64,000 nt of DNA from Campylobacter sputorum subsp. sputorum (GTDB lineage: Bacteria > Campylobacterota > Campylobacteria > Campylobacterales > Campylobacteraceae). Positions 27,841 to 38,460 of this stretch are shown here, piece by piece. The position numbers were made by a program, and so were the translations under genes. The stretch lies in NCBI RefSeq assembly GCF_008245005.1, contig NZ_CP043427.1, positions 310,001 to 374,000 on the forward strand, given 5' to 3'. Within the stretch, counting starts at the first letter, position 1, and each line of letters begins with the position of its first letter. The notes beneath the pieces were generated by a model, which was not told the origin of the DNA, did not search any database, and saw nothing but the letters and a program-made list of their open reading frames with translations.

Positions 27841-29452
27841 TTTAGTATTTTTTCTATGTTTGGGGTTTTCTTTTGGTGTGGTTATTGATGCTGTAAATTT
27901 AAAAAAAGAGCCAAAAAGTCTAGCAAAAGATTATTATTTTTATAGACTTTTAACTGAAGGTAATTATACAAAAGACGATGTTTATACTCTTAGAGATGAT
28001 GTTTATAGATACAAAGGTAGGCTAAAAACAGCGATAGAAAAAGTAATTGGATCAAAACCAGAAGTTGTTTCGCAGTGCGAAATGGCTTATCCAAATATAA
28101 TGGATGCTAATGAGAGTTGCCAAATAAAGCTTCTTTATATGAGTAGGGTTTTAAATTTAAGTAATGAAGATAGAAACAAACTTATAGAAAAATATCAATC
28201 TTCTTATCCAAATTCTGCCAATATGCTAATGGGTTTAAATTCAAAAGATCCTGCTTTATACTATGAAAAGACATTAGATAGTTTAAATTTTATAACATAT
28301 TATAATATTTATAATAAAAACAAAAATTTTGATAAAAGCTATAATTTAAATTTTATCAATAAACTTATAAATGAAAAAAGATTTGAAAATACAATAAAAA
28401 GTTTTGTTATAAACAAAAATATGTCAAAATTTAGAAAATCATTACTAAAAGCAGATCCAAAAAACTCGTATTCTTATAATGTTGCTTTTTATTTAGGCGT
28501 AAATGCCTTGCTTTTTGATAAGCCAGATATTGCAATAAAATTTTTTAAGCAAGCTGCAAACATGACTTCCTATCAAAGTTTTAAAGACAACGCAAATTTT
28601 TGGGTTTATTATCTAAGTAAAGATAAAACTACTCTTTTGGATATAGCAAATAGCGATGATATAAATATTTATAGTATTTATGCTAGAGAACTTGCTAGTG
28701 TTAATAAAAAAGATATTTTTGTTCCAAGACCAAAAGTTGCATCGTTAAAATATTATAGCGTGAGCGATCCTTTTACTTGGGAATATACTAAAAAAACTAT
28801 AAAAGATATGAATAGCTCACAGCTTACTGATTTTGCGGCTAAATTTTATACCATTGATACAGTTGGGCATTATAGCTATATGATGGAAAAAGCTAGCAAT
28901 TATAAAAATCACTACTATCCAATGGCGTATGATTATTTGCTTGATGGAGTTGATGTGCATAGAAAAGCACTTATTTTTGCATTAGCAAGGCAGGAAAGCA
29001 GGTTTATACCAAGTGCTATTTCTGTTTCTTATGCTCTAGGAATGATGCAATTTATGCCATTTTTGGCAAATGATATCGGAAAAAAACAGCTAAATATAGA
29101 GAATTTTGATCAAGATGATATGTTTAAGCCAGAAGTTGCATATAAATTTGCAAATGTGCATTTAGATTATCTTGAAAAATATCTTTATCATCCTATTTTC
29201 ATAGCCTATGCGTATAATGGCGGGATTGGTTTTACTAAAAAAATGCTTGTAAACGATGCTATGTTTTTAAAAGGCAAATATGAACCATTTTTGAGTATGG
29301 AATTAGTAAAAGCTGATGAAACTAGAGATTATGGTAAAAAGGTTTTGGCAAACTATGTTGTTTATCTTAACGCTTTGGATGCCAATACATCGATACAGAA
29401 ACTTTTTGAAATGCTAGTTCAATCCGAGCCGATGGATAAATTTCGAAATTAA
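27818..29452 (+). CDS. slt: Soluble lytic murein transglycosylase
   Basis: 544 residues. Signal peptide ([20 protein letters not shown]), a long alpha-helical U-domain, and a C-terminal lysozyme-like SLT domain with catalytic Glu in ALARQESRF and the MMQFMP and AYNGG motifs. It cleaves peptidoglycan to 1,6-anhydro products in the periplasm. The TTG start at 27818 is five bases after AAGGAG. Its last 86 bases overlap the convergent lipoprotein gene. Confidence 0.94.
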   Translation: MVLLLRCSLVFFLCLGFSFGVVIDAVNLKKEPKSLAKDYYFYRLLTEGNYTKDDVYTLRDDVYRYKGRLKTAIEKVIGSKPEVVSQCEMAYPNIMDANESCQIKLLYMSRVLNLSNEDRNKLIEKYQSSYPNSANMLMGLNSKDPALYYEKTLDSLNFITYYNIYNKNKNFDKSYNLNFINKLINEKRFENTIKSFVINKNMSKFRKSLLKADPKNSYSYNVAFYLGVNALLFDKPDIAIKFFKQAANMTSYQSFKDNANFWVYYLSKDKTTLLDIANSDDINIYSIYARELASVNKKDIFVPRPKVASLKYYSVSDPFTWEYTKKTIKDMNSSQLTDFAAKFYTIDTVGHYSYMMEKASNYKNHYYPMAYDYLLDGVDVHRKALIFALARQESRFIPSAISVSYALGMMQFMPFLANDIGKKQLNIENFDQDDMFKPEVAYKFANVHLDYLEKYLYHPIFIAYAYNGGIGFTKKMLVNDAMFLKGKYEPFLSMELVKADETRDYGKKVLANYVVYLNALDANTSIQKLFEMLVQSEPMDKFRN

Positions 29453-29852
29453 GTCTAAGTATATCCGTGTTTTTCCTTGGAGATATAATTTCATAGTATT
29501 TTCCCCAAGGAACACTAAAAGCAACTTTTTTCAAAAGCTCATCACCTTCTTTTAATTCTCTTATCATAACATCTTGAATGCTACTATTTACAGTAAACGA
29601 ATTTTCGTTTATATCTATTTCTTTTGGATAAATTGCCACTATAAAATGTTCTTCAAGGTTTTTGCTGACTAAATTTGGATAAACTGGATTTAGATATGTT
29701 CCTAAGGCTAAAATTCTCTCGTTTTTATTTATGATTTCTGTTTTTTGTGTATAAGCTAAAAGTTCATTTTTTATTGGATCATGGGTTATATTTTTATTTG
29801 AACACGCGCTTAAAAAAATGGCTATTATAATTGTAAAAATAATTTTTTTCAT
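29367..29852 (-). CDS. Predicted lipoprotein
   Basis: 161 residues with a lipobox signal (MKKIIFTIIIAIFLSAC, Cys17). The mature part has alternating strands and a Lys/Glu-rich centre; no domain is recognised. It faces slt, and the two genes overlap by 86 bases at their 3' ends. C. jejuni has a lipoprotein gene convergent with slt in the same place, so I accept both frames. Confidence 0.82.
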   Translation of the reverse strand: MKKIIFTIIIAIFLSACSNKNITHDPIKNELLAYTQKTEIINKNERILALGTYLNPVYPNLVSKNLEEHFIVAIYPKEIDINENSFTVNSSIQDVMIRELKEGDELLKKVAFSVPWGKYYEIISPRKNTDILRLNFEIYPSARIELAFQKVSVSMYWHPKR

Positions 29853-29953
29853 AAAATACTTTATATCATTTTTGTTATTTTAGCCAAATTTTGATAAAAA
29901 AATAAATTATAATATTGATTTTATAAAATTTAGTGGCTAAATAGCTACTAAAT

Positions 29954-30262
29954 TTACATAAGTTTTTTTATACCTTCTTCTATACTGCTTTTGCTGCGTG
30001 GCTCTACAACTCTATCATAAATTTCTTTACCATCTTTTAGATAAAATATAGTTGGTATGTGTCTTATTGCGTATTCATCTCTCACACCTTCACTATCATC
30101 TACATTTACATCATAAAAATTTATGTTTAAATACGCTTTTTCTAGCTCTTCAAGTATAGGTTTGGCAAATTTGCAGTCTTTGCACCATGGTGCACCGAAA
30201 TAAACTATACCGCTTCCACTTGACATTACATTTTTTATCTCATCTTGATTTAATACTTTCAT
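29954..30262 (-). CDS. Thioredoxin-family protein (WCKDC)
   Basis: 102 residues without a signal peptide, so cytoplasmic. Active site APWCKDCKFAKP with Cys27/Cys30; the cis-Pro is in RHIPTIFYLKDG. CKDC differs from the CGPC of classical thioredoxin, so the redox potential probably differs. It may reduce peroxiredoxins or other substrates. No functional neighbour is evident. RBS AAAGGAGAAAAT. Confidence 0.88.
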   Translation of the reverse strand: MKVLNQDEIKNVMSSGSGIVYFGAPWCKDCKFAKPILEELEKAYLNINFYDVNVDDSEGVRDEYAIRHIPTIFYLKDGKEIYDRVVEPRSKSSIEEGIKKLM

Positions 30263-30511
30263 ATTTTCTCCTTTGGAATTTTTAATATTATACTTATAAA
30301 TAGTAAAAATTTATAAAATATATACCAAGTTTATTTCCAAATTTCAAATTCTAAAATTCTATATGTCATATTTATAACAACCATAAGTGAAACTAGAGTA
30401 GCTGGAGTTGATTTTGAGAAATTGTATAAGAAATTAAAAAAAGCTTTTAGTGATTTAAATTTAGTATAAACACTTAGATGTTAGAGTTTTCTCTAACATC
30501 TAAATTTATAA
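30263..30511. other. Intergenic stretch with a startless open frame
   Basis: 249 bases without a supported gene. On the plus strand a frame is open from about 30318 to TAA at 30467 and ends in a Lys-rich helix-like stretch (VDFEKLYKKLKKAFSDL), but it has no start codon or ribosome site. It may be the tail of a lost gene. A terminator hairpin at 30474-30503 ends the stretch. Confidence 0.35.
30474..30503. terminator. Strong hairpin downstream of the chemoreceptor pseudogene
   Basis: A perfect 13-bp stem (TTAGATGTTAGAG with CTCTAACATCTAA) with a TTTT loop lies 8 bases after the stop of the minus-strand gene. It is the longest perfect terminator stem in the window after the infC palindrome. Confidence 0.65.
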
Positions 30512-32564
30512 TTAAAACTTATTCTTCCTTACACTATCAACTATATCTTTAGACATAGTATCAAGTTCTTTTGTGATAGTAAATGTATTATTAGCAATAT
30601 TAACATTTTCTTTTGTTAAAGCATCTACATCAGCTACAGAGTTATTTATCATAGATATTGCTTCAGTTTGTTCTCTAATACTTTCACTCATCTCATTTAT
30701 TGATTGAGTTAAAACATTTACATTAGCTTCTATTTCAGTTAATGACTTACCAGTTTTTTCTGCTAGTTTTCTAACTTCATCAGCAACAACAGCAAATCCT
30801 CTTCCTGCTTCTCCAGCTCTTGCTGCTTCTATAGCAGCATTAAGTGCTAGAAGGTTAGTTTGCTCTGATATATCTTTTATAATAGTTATAACATTTTTAA
30901 TCTCTTCACTTTGAGCTATAACTTCTGTTGTTTTTTGATTAATTGAGTTCATTGAACTACTCATCTCTTCAACAGCAGCTGCACTTTCTTCAAGTGAACT
31001 AGCTTGTTTTTTAGCTGAAGCTGTTATTTGATCTACTGCTTTAGATAATAGATCTGATTTTTGTTGTAAGCTTTCTGCTTGAGATAGATTTTGTTTAAGC
31101 ATACTGCTTATCTCAGCTCCTAATGTATTTACACCTTTTGCTATAACACCATTGTCATCTATGTGAGCACTAAAGTCTTTGTTTTGAAAAGATTTTAATA
31201 AAGCTAATATATTATTTCCATCATCTGCTATAAGTGAGTTTAATGTTTCTTGTAACTCTATAAATGCTTCTTTTAGAGTATTTAAAGCAGGATTACTACT
31301 ATTTGCTTCAAATGATGCTAAGAAGTCTCCTTCTTTTATCTTATCTACAAATGTATCAGCTTGCTTGATAAATATCTCTTCATCAGATAAATTCTTTTTA
31401 GTTTTTTCTATGTTTTCATTAATAGCTTTTGCCATAGCTCCAAATTCATCTTTAGTTTTTACATTTATTGTATTAGCATCTTTTGATTCATGATTTATAA
31501 ATTTAAATACATTGTTTAGACCTGATTGGATGATGGAGATTGGTTTTAGATAATAAGTTATTACTAGGGTTAAAATTATTACTATAAGTATAATAAATAT
31601 AGTTGAAGTTACACTTTGACTTTTAATTATATAACTTAGTGTGCTATCATAATCACTCATTGAGTTTGCTGAACAAATAAGCCAGTTTGCAGCTTCGTAT
31701 TTTTCGCAAGCAGCCACTCTTTTATCGCCTTTAAATTCAAATTCAAAAGGTTTATTAGCATATTTATTAAAACTATTTTCTAAAATGTTTACTATACTTT
31801 GAGCTTCTGGATCATTTGACATTACTACTTTTTTATTTGGATGAGAAACTATTTGTTTTGAGTTTATATCAACAACAGTAATAAAGCTAGTCTCAGAATC
31901 TTTTATGTTTGACAATTTATCATTTAAAGTATCTAAAAATACATCACTTGAAACAACTCCTACTAATTTATTATCAATTATTACCTTTTTTGCTATAGAT
32001 ATAGTTGGCTTATTGCGTGTTTTTGCGATATATGGTTTTGTAAAAATTATTTTATCACTATTAGTTGCGAGTTTATACCACTCCCTTTTTCTTGGTTCAT
32101 AATTATCTTTTTCTATAGTTCTAAAAATAAAACTAACTTTCTTATTATCTTCAATATCTGTTCTATAAAAATTTCCATCACTCTCATATGCAAAAAATAT
32201 GTTTTCTAAGCTAGAAGTTTTTGATATAAACATTATTTGTTGATTTAATAAATCTCTGTCTATAACATATTATGGATTTTTTTTGCAAAAAATCTACAAA
32301 ATTTTCAATTGCTTTTATTTTATCGCTGAAGAATTCATTAACTAACAAATTTGAAGAAAGAGATATGGATGTTTTTCTGGCTTCACTTGTATGTATAATC
32401 GTACTTCGAGTAGATTTATAATTAATGAATGTAAATACAGAAAAGCAAATAACCAAAAGAACTAAAATATAGACAGCTAGTTTATTGGAAATTTTATTTA
32501 AATAAAATTTATCAAGATATTTTAAGGTTTTAAAATTTTTTGATAAAGGGTATAAAAGAGTTTT
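30512..32564 (-). pseudogene. Methyl-accepting chemotaxis protein (dCache), broken near the N-terminus
   Basis: The 3' part (30512-32233) encodes the rest of a dCache sensor domain ([18 protein letters not shown]), a TM helix, HAMP-like region and signalling hairpin with the conserved [15 protein letters not shown] tip. The N-terminal part (TM1 and start of the sensor) lies in another frame from about 32277 to 32564. The frames switch at an A8 tract (T8 on plus, 32277-32284). Removing one A meets an in-frame TAA (32272-32270) after Asn-Pro. The upstream frame has no ATG before its stop at 32567. Three lesions argue for a pseudogene, not simple phase variation. Confidence 0.75.
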
Positions 32565-32619
32565 TTAACCAAATTTGCTGTAATATAAAAACTAATATTA
32601 AGTTATATATGGAAAAATT

Positions 32620-35600
32620 ATGAGCAAATTTACACATTTACATTTACATACGGAATATTCACTACTTGATGGTGCCAATAAGATAAAAGAGCTTGCTTCT
32701 ACGCTAAAAGAACAAGGAGTAGGGGCTTGTGCAATAACAGATCATGGAAATATGTTTGGTGCGATTGATTTTTATAAAACAATGAAAGCTAGCGGCATAA
32801 AGCCACTTATAGGCATGGAAGCTTATGTGCATAATGGTGATGATATAGAAGATAAAAGCACAAAGCAGAGATTTCACCTCATTTTAATAGCTAAAAATGA
32901 AACAGGCTATAAAAATCTTATGTATTTAAGCTCTATGGCTTATATAAAAGGTTTTTATTATTATCCTAGAATAAACAAAAAAGTTTTAAGAGAGCATAGT
33001 GATGGGCTTATTTGCTCTTCAGCATGTCTAGCAGGTGAAGTAAACTGGCATTTAAATTTAAGTGAGAGAAATACAAAATACGGCGCAAAAGGTTATGAGA
33101 GAGCAAAAGAGGTTGCACTTGAGTATAAAGATATATTTGGAGATGATTTTTATCTTGAAATTATGCGTCATGGTATCAATGAACAAAGAGCAATTGATGA
33201 TCAAATTTTACAAATTTCAAAAGAAACTGGCATAAAAGTTATAGCAACAAATGATGCTCACTATACATTTAAACAAAGAGCCGAAGCTCATGAGGTGTTT
33301 ATGTGTATAGCTATGAAAAAAACATTAAATGACAAAGATAGATTAAGGCATAGTGTGCATGAGTTTTATGTCAAAACTGATAATCAGATGAGGGAAATTT
33401 TTGCAGATATTCCAGAAGTTATAGAAAATACAGCCGAGATTGTGGATAAGTGCAATTTAGAGCTTCATCTAGGTGATCCAACTCCGCCAAATTTTAAATT
33501 TACGACACAATATGCAAAAGAGATGGATATAGCTTTACCAGAACCTGATAATAAATATAGCTTTGCAAACGATGCACTTTTTTTTGAGATAATTTCAAAA
33601 AGAGGATTAGAAGAAAGACTTAAATTTATTCCACAAGATCAGCATAAGTTATATAAAGATAGATTAGATCATGAAATAGCTATCATAGATAAGATGAAAT
33701 TTCCTGGTTATATGCTTATAGTTTGGGATTTTATCAGAGAGGCAAAAAATAGAGGCGTGCCAGTTGGACCTGGTAGAGGATCTGCTGCTGGCTCACTTGT
33801 AGCTTATAGTCTTAAGATAACTGACATTGATCCTTTGCCATACAATCTACTTTTTGAGCGTTTTTTAAATCCTGATCGTATAAGTATGCCAGATATTGAT
33901 GTGGATTTTTGTCAAGATAGAAGAGGCGAGATAATTGACTATGTGATACAAAAGTATGGTTGTTATAATGTTGCACAAGTTGCAACTTTTGGTAAGTTGC
34001 TTGCAAAAGGTGTTATTAGAGATGTTGCAAGGGTTTGTGATATGCCTTATAAAGAAGCTGATGAGATGGCAAAGCTTATACCAGATGAACTTAAAATAAC
34101 ACTTAGTGGATATCTTGGAAAAGATGGCAAAATGATTGATGGTGCCTTGCAAAAAGAACCAAAGATAACAGAGCTTATTTCAAGCAATCCTTTGGCAAAT
34201 CAAATTTGGAGATTTGCAAATGATTTAGAGGGATTAAACAGAAACGCAGGAATGCACGCAGCAGGTGTTGTGATAAGTAATGAGCCTCTTTGGAATAAAA
34301 CCCCTCTTTTTAAACAATCAAATGGAGAAGATGGGCATTATGTAACGCAATATACAAAAGATTATTTGGAAGATGTAGATTTAATCAAATTTGACTTTCT
34401 TGGTTTAAAAACACTTACTGTTATTAATAATGCTTTAATGCTTATAAAAAGAAGATATGGCAAAGATATACTTTGGGAAGAGATAGATTTTAATGAAAAA
34501 GATACATATAAGCTTATACAAAGCGGAAAAACTCTTGGCGTATTTCAGATAGAAAGTGGCGGTATGCAAGATCTTGGTGTTAGGTTGAAACCTGACTGCT
34601 TTGAGGATATTATCGCGATGATTGCGCTTTATCGTCCAGGACCAATGGATCTTATACCAGATTTTATCGATAGAAAACATGGAAAAGCAAAAGTTGAGTA
34701 TCTTATCGATGATATAAAAGAGATTTTAGAGCCAACTTATGGGATTATCGTATATCAAGAGCAAGTTATGCAAATTGTTCAAAAAATAGGCGGATTTAGT
34801 CTTGGTGAAGCAGATTTGGTTCGTCGTGCAATGGGTAAAAAAGAAGAGAAAAAACTTGCCGCTATGAAAGAAAAGTATTTAGATGGTGCAAAAAAACTAG
34901 GTTATGATGTCTCAAAAGCTGATGAGCTTTTTGAACTTATTATGAAATTTGCCTCTTATGGTTTTAACAAATCGCATGCTGCGGCGTATTCTTTGATTAC
35001 TTTTCAAACAGCTTATCTAAAAGCTCATTATCCAGCAGAATTCATGGCTGCACTTTTAACAAGTGAAGAGAATAATGCAGATAAATTATCAAGATATATG
35101 GATGAGATAAAACGCCTTGATATCGAACTTTTACCGCCAAGTATAAATATGTCTATAAGGGAATTTAGTGTTGGCGATGATGGAAAATCAATCATTTATG
35201 GCCTTGGTGCTATAAAAGGTGTTGGCCTTGGTGCTATAGAAAATATAATAGAGCAAAGAGGGGATGGTTTTAAAGATATCGATGATTTTGTTTCAAAAGT
35301 TGATAGTTTTAAGGTAAATAAAAAAGTCTTAGAATCTCTCATAAAAGCTGGTGCTATTAACTGTCTTGGGTTGAGTAGAATGTGTTTGCTAAGAAATGTT
35401 GAAAATATATTAGATGCATGCAAGAGCTCTGATAGTATAAAGAAAAACGCCAAAGAATCACTTTTTGGAGAAGATGAGAGTATGAGTATTGTTAAGGTTG
35501 ATCTTTTAAAAACAGATGAAGAGCTTCCTTTGATGGAAATTTTAGGTTATGAGCTTGAAACTCTTGGAATTTACCTTTCTGGTCATCCGCTTAAAGAGTA

Positions 35601-36204
35601 TGAAGAGAAGATAAGAAGCTTAAAAGACGTAACATTTAGCAACTCTTTTGGCGAGATTAATGGCTCAAGCGATATAAAGATTGTTGCAAAAATAGAAGAC
35701 ATTGAAACCAAAATTACCAAAAAGGGTAATAAAATGGGCATAATAAAGCTTTTAGACCTTTATGGAACTTTTTCTATGAGCGTTTTTGAAAAATCACTTG
35801 ATTTGTTTTTAAATTTAAGTAATGAAGATAAACAAAAACCATTTATATTTGCTATAAATTTGACAAATGAAAATTCTCAAATAAATACAAGATTTTTAAG
35901 TATGACAAATTTAGATGATGCAGAAAATTTTGTTTTTACTCCAAGAAAAAATAGAAATTTTTATCAAAAATCACAAAAAAATGAAACAAAAAAAGTTTAT
36001 GATAATTTAGAAGTTTCTATAGATATCCAAAATTTAAATCAAGATATTATAAATAAAATTTATTCAAGAGCTCATTTTGAGCATAAAAATGGCGGAGATA
36101 AAAAATTAACTCTTATCGTGCAAACCAAAAGCCAACATTTTATATATAAAACTGATTTTTTAGTTACTGATGGCTTTGAAGAAAATATCCATAATATCGC
36201 ATAA
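32620..36204 (+). CDS. dnaE: DNA polymerase III alpha subunit
   Basis: 1194-residue replicative polymerase. N-terminal PHP domain (FTHLHLHTEYSLLDGA), polymerase core with GPGRGSAAGSLVAY and the PDIDVDF catalytic aspartates near 425-431, then KSHAAAYS, helix-hairpin-helix and OB-fold regions. Length is usual for epsilonproteobacterial DnaE1. ATG 32620 has a modest GGAAAAATT site. A sirtuin gene follows 12 bases later. Confidence 0.97.
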   Translation: MSKFTHLHLHTEYSLLDGANKIKELASTLKEQGVGACAITDHGNMFGAIDFYKTMKASGIKPLIGMEAYVHNGDDIEDKSTKQRFHLILIAKNETGYKNLMYLSSMAYIKGFYYYPRINKKVLREHSDGLICSSACLAGEVNWHLNLSERNTKYGAKGYERAKEVALEYKDIFGDDFYLEIMRHGINEQRAIDDQILQISKETGIKVIATNDAHYTFKQRAEAHEVFMCIAMKKTLNDKDRLRHSVHEFYVKTDNQMREIFADIPEVIENTAEIVDKCNLELHLGDPTPPNFKFTTQYAKEMDIALPEPDNKYSFANDALFFEIISKRGLEERLKFIPQDQHKLYKDRLDHEIAIIDKMKFPGYMLIVWDFIREAKNRGVPVGPGRGSAAGSLVAYSLKITDIDPLPYNLLFERFLNPDRISMPDIDVDFCQDRRGEIIDYVIQKYGCYNVAQVATFGKLLAKGVIRDVARVCDMPYKEADEMAKLIPDELKITLSGYLGKDGKMIDGALQKEPKITELISSNPLANQIWRFANDLEGLNRNAGMHAAGVVISNEPLWNKTPLFKQSNGEDGHYVTQYTKDYLEDVDLIKFDFLGLKTLTVINNALMLIKRRYGKDILWEEIDFNEKDTYKLIQSGKTLGVFQIESGGMQDLGVRLKPDCFEDIIAMIALYRPGPMDLIPDFIDRKHGKAKVEYLIDDIKEILEPTYGIIVYQEQVMQIVQKIGGFSLGEADLVRRAMGKKEEKKLAAMKEKYLDGAKKLGYDVSKADELFELIMKFASYGFNKSHAAAYSLITFQTAYLKAHYPAEFMAALLTSEENNADKLSRYMDEIKRLDIELLPPSINMSIREFSVGDDGKSIIYGLGAIKGVGLGAIENIIEQRGDGFKDIDDFVSKVDSFKVNKKVLESLIKAGAINCLGLSRMCLLRNVENILDACKSSDSIKKNAKESLFGEDESMSIVKVDLLKTDEELPLMEILGYELETLGIYLSGHPLKEYEEKIRSLKDVTFSNSFGEINGSSDIKIVAKIEDIETKITKKGNKMGIIKLLDLYGTFSMSVFEKSLDLFLNLSNEDKQKPFIFAINLTNENSQINTRFLSMTNLDDAENFVFTPRKNRNFYQKSQKNETKKVYDNLEVSIDIQNLNQDIINKIYSRAHFEHKNGGDKKLTLIVQTKSQHFIYKTDFLVTDGFEENIHNIA

Positions 36205-36216
36205 AAAGGAGTTAGT

Positions 36217-36906
36217 ATGAATGAAGTTTTGATACTAAGTGGTGCCGGACTTAGTGCAGATAGTGGATTAAAAACTTTTCGTGATAATGGCGGCCTTTGG
36301 GAAGAATATGATGTTATGGAAGTTTGTTCTGTTGGTGGATTTGCAAAGGATAGAAAAAAAGTACTTGATTTTTATAATAAAAGAAGAGCACAACTTAAAG
36401 ATGCAAAGCCAAATGAAGCGCATTTTAATATAGCTAGATTAAAATCAAAATTTAAAGATAAAATTTCTGTTTTAACGCAAAATGTTGATGATTTGCTAGA
36501 AAGAGCAGGGTGTGAGGATGTGATTCATTTACACGGCGAGCTAACAAAACTTAGGTGTGAAAGGTGCGGCGAAATATTTGATATAGGATATGATGGAATG
36601 AATGGCAAAAAATGTCCAAAGTGTAGAAGCGAATTTTTGCGTCATCATGTAGTAATGTTTGGAGAAATGGCGCCTTTTTATGAAATTTTGTTTCAAAGAC
36701 TTAATGAGATGAAACTTTTTGTTTGTATAGGTTCAAGTGGAGAGGTTTTAGATGTCGCAAGTTATGCTAGGATTGCTAAATTTAGTATCTTAAATAATCT
36801 ATCACCTTCTAAAATAGACAAAAATTTTGATAAAGTTTATAACGAAACAGCGGTTAATGCAGCCCATAAAATTTATAAAGATATAGAAGAATTTTTAAGT
36901 AACTAA
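36217..36906 (+). CDS. cobB: NAD-dependent protein deacylase (sirtuin)
   Basis: 229 residues. Removes acyl groups from lysines using NAD in the cytoplasm. Motifs: GAGLSADSGLKTFRD (8-22), TQNVDDLLERAG, catalytic His in HLHGEL, and four zinc cysteines (CERCG and CPKC). It lies close behind dnaE with AAGGAGTTAGT before the ATG. The substrate range (acetyl or succinyl) is not settled; the Tyr/Arg pair of desuccinylating class III enzymes was not located with confidence. Confidence 0.92.
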   Translation: MNEVLILSGAGLSADSGLKTFRDNGGLWEEYDVMEVCSVGGFAKDRKKVLDFYNKRRAQLKDAKPNEAHFNIARLKSKFKDKISVLTQNVDDLLERAGCEDVIHLHGELTKLRCERCGEIFDIGYDGMNGKKCPKCRSEFLRHHVVMFGEMAPFYEILFQRLNEMKLFVCIGSSGEVLDVASYARIAKFSILNNLSPSKIDKNFDKVYNETAVNAAHKIYKDIEEFLSN

Positions 36907-36910
36907 ACAC

Positions 36911-36936
36911 AATCTAAGCCTATTAAGGCTTAGATT
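36911..36936. terminator. Bidirectional terminator hairpin
   Basis: AATCTAAGCCT and AGGCTTAGATT form an 11-bp stem with a 4-base loop exactly between the convergent ends of cobB (36906) and dsbI (36940). Confidence 0.7.
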
Positions 36937-36939
36937 AGA

Positions 36940-38451
36940 TTACTCTAGTGTAAAGAGTATGTTTTTACCATCTTGGTAAGATAATATATTAAATTTACCA
37001 TCTTTTAATACTATGCTTCTTGCATTTGTAATTTCGCTTGGATAAGACAAAGTTTGTTCTATCTTTTCGCTTTTTGGATCAATTAATATTATCACATTAT
37101 GATTTTTGCTAAGTGCATAAATTTTATCATTATCATATATCATAGAAGTTATATAAAGATCTCCTAAACTCGCATTGTCTTTTAAATTTGCATCCGGTGT
37201 GAATTCACCTGATAAGGTCATATCTTTTATCAAAATTTTAGATATAACAAAAGTTTTTTTATCTTTATTGTTTGGAACTGTTGCTATATAAATATATTTT
37301 CCATCATTTGTCATACTAGCGATATGATTTAGTTTTGCTCTTACTGTGCTAATTCTACCCCTACCAAGATCTTGTTTATTTGTTTCAAATTTATCTCTTC
37401 CTTTTATAAAATCGGCATAACCAGCCACTTCGTCTGCATTATCGTTTTTAGCAAATTTTAAAAAAGTTTTGTTTGAGCCCATTAATATAAATTTATTTTC
37501 GCCAAGCGCATTAACTGATATTATCGGATCTATGGTTGCAGAAAAATAAGGATCTATCTGTAATTCACTTGTAGTATTAAAATTTGTATCCATAAAATAA
37601 ACATTCCATTTTGAACTTGCTATAAACTCGCCATTTGCAAACTCAAAAGAATTTATAGGTTTTGATAAATTTATATCTTGCTTTGAAGATATTTTTAAGT
37701 CTTTGTCTATATTTAAAGGAGCTTTTGATGGATCGTTATCAAAGCTAATCCCTAGTTTTGCAGCTGGAGCAAAAGCATAATCCGGAGCTTTTACATCTCT
37801 TTTGCCTAAAAATGATATTGTTTTAAAGTTATTATCATGTCCTGTTTTATCCCAAATGATATATTTTTTATCAAAAGTAAATCTAACTGGATCTCCTTGG
37901 CCAGAATATGGCGGAATTCCTGTGCTAACAAATGCTTGAAAGACATTTGATGCTATAATAAAAGCTGATATTATAAATGCACCTATAGAAAGTTTGTTTA
38001 AATTTCTATATTTGTCTTCTCCCATTTCTTTTGCAAAAGAGCTAAATTTGGGTGCAAATAAAAATATTAAACCAAGTATTAAAACTACTGCCCAAAATAC
38101 AACTTCAGCCCAAAAATAGGTGTGTATCCCAAATACGGCTAATCCAAAACCTTGATCAAGATCTCTGTGTGCGTGGTTTCCAAAATGTGCAAATGATTGC
38201 CAAAGCCCAAATGCTGTAACTATAAGAAGCATTGCTAAATATTTTGGTTTTAAACCATATCTTACTATAAAAAGTGCAAGCACTCCTATAAATATCATTG
38301 CTTCTCGTTGTCCCCAGCACAATGTGCACGGACTATCTTTTAACACATATCCAAAATACAAATTTGCTATGCCAACTGGTAAAAGTATGATTAAAAATCC
38401 AGCTAAACACATCAAAGCATAAAATAATTTTACTTTTTTTATCTCGTTCAT
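36940..38451 (-). CDS. dsbI: DsbB-like disulfide oxidoreductase DsbI
   Basis: 503 residues, the C. jejuni DsbI architecture. The N-terminal half has DsbB-like membrane helices and the first Cys pair SPCTLCWGQRE (Cys38/Cys41). The C-terminal half (about 195-503) is a large periplasmic domain with repeated strand motifs, probably a beta-propeller. It reoxidises a periplasmic thiol oxidase and passes electrons to quinone (family knowledge). The small dba gene lies 9 bases upstream in the same operon. In C. jejuni dba-dsbI is Fur-regulated and dba is needed for DsbI synthesis. Confidence 0.92.
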   Translation of the reverse strand: MNEIKKVKLFYALMCLAGFLIILLPVGIANLYFGYVLKDSPCTLCWGQREAMIFIGVLALFIVRYGLKPKYLAMLLIVTAFGLWQSFAHFGNHAHRDLDQGFGLAVFGIHTYFWAEVVFWAVVLILGLIFLFAPKFSSFAKEMGEDKYRNLNKLSIGAFIISAFIIASNVFQAFVSTGIPPYSGQGDPVRFTFDKKYIIWDKTGHDNNFKTISFLGKRDVKAPDYAFAPAAKLGISFDNDPSKAPLNIDKDLKISSKQDINLSKPINSFEFANGEFIASSKWNVYFMDTNFNTTSELQIDPYFSATIDPIISVNALGENKFILMGSNKTFLKFAKNDNADEVAGYADFIKGRDKFETNKQDLGRGRISTVRAKLNHIASMTNDGKYIYIATVPNNKDKKTFVISKILIKDMTLSGEFTPDANLKDNASLGDLYITSMIYDNDKIYALSKNHNVIILIDPKSEKIEQTLSYPSEITNARSIVLKDGKFNILSYQDGKNILFTLE

Positions 38452-38460
38452 CTCTTTCCT

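Noticed and set aside
30318-30467. Plus-strand open frame ending in a Lys-rich helix
   Set aside because: No start codon or ribosome site and no recognised family; kept only as a note on the intergenic stretch.
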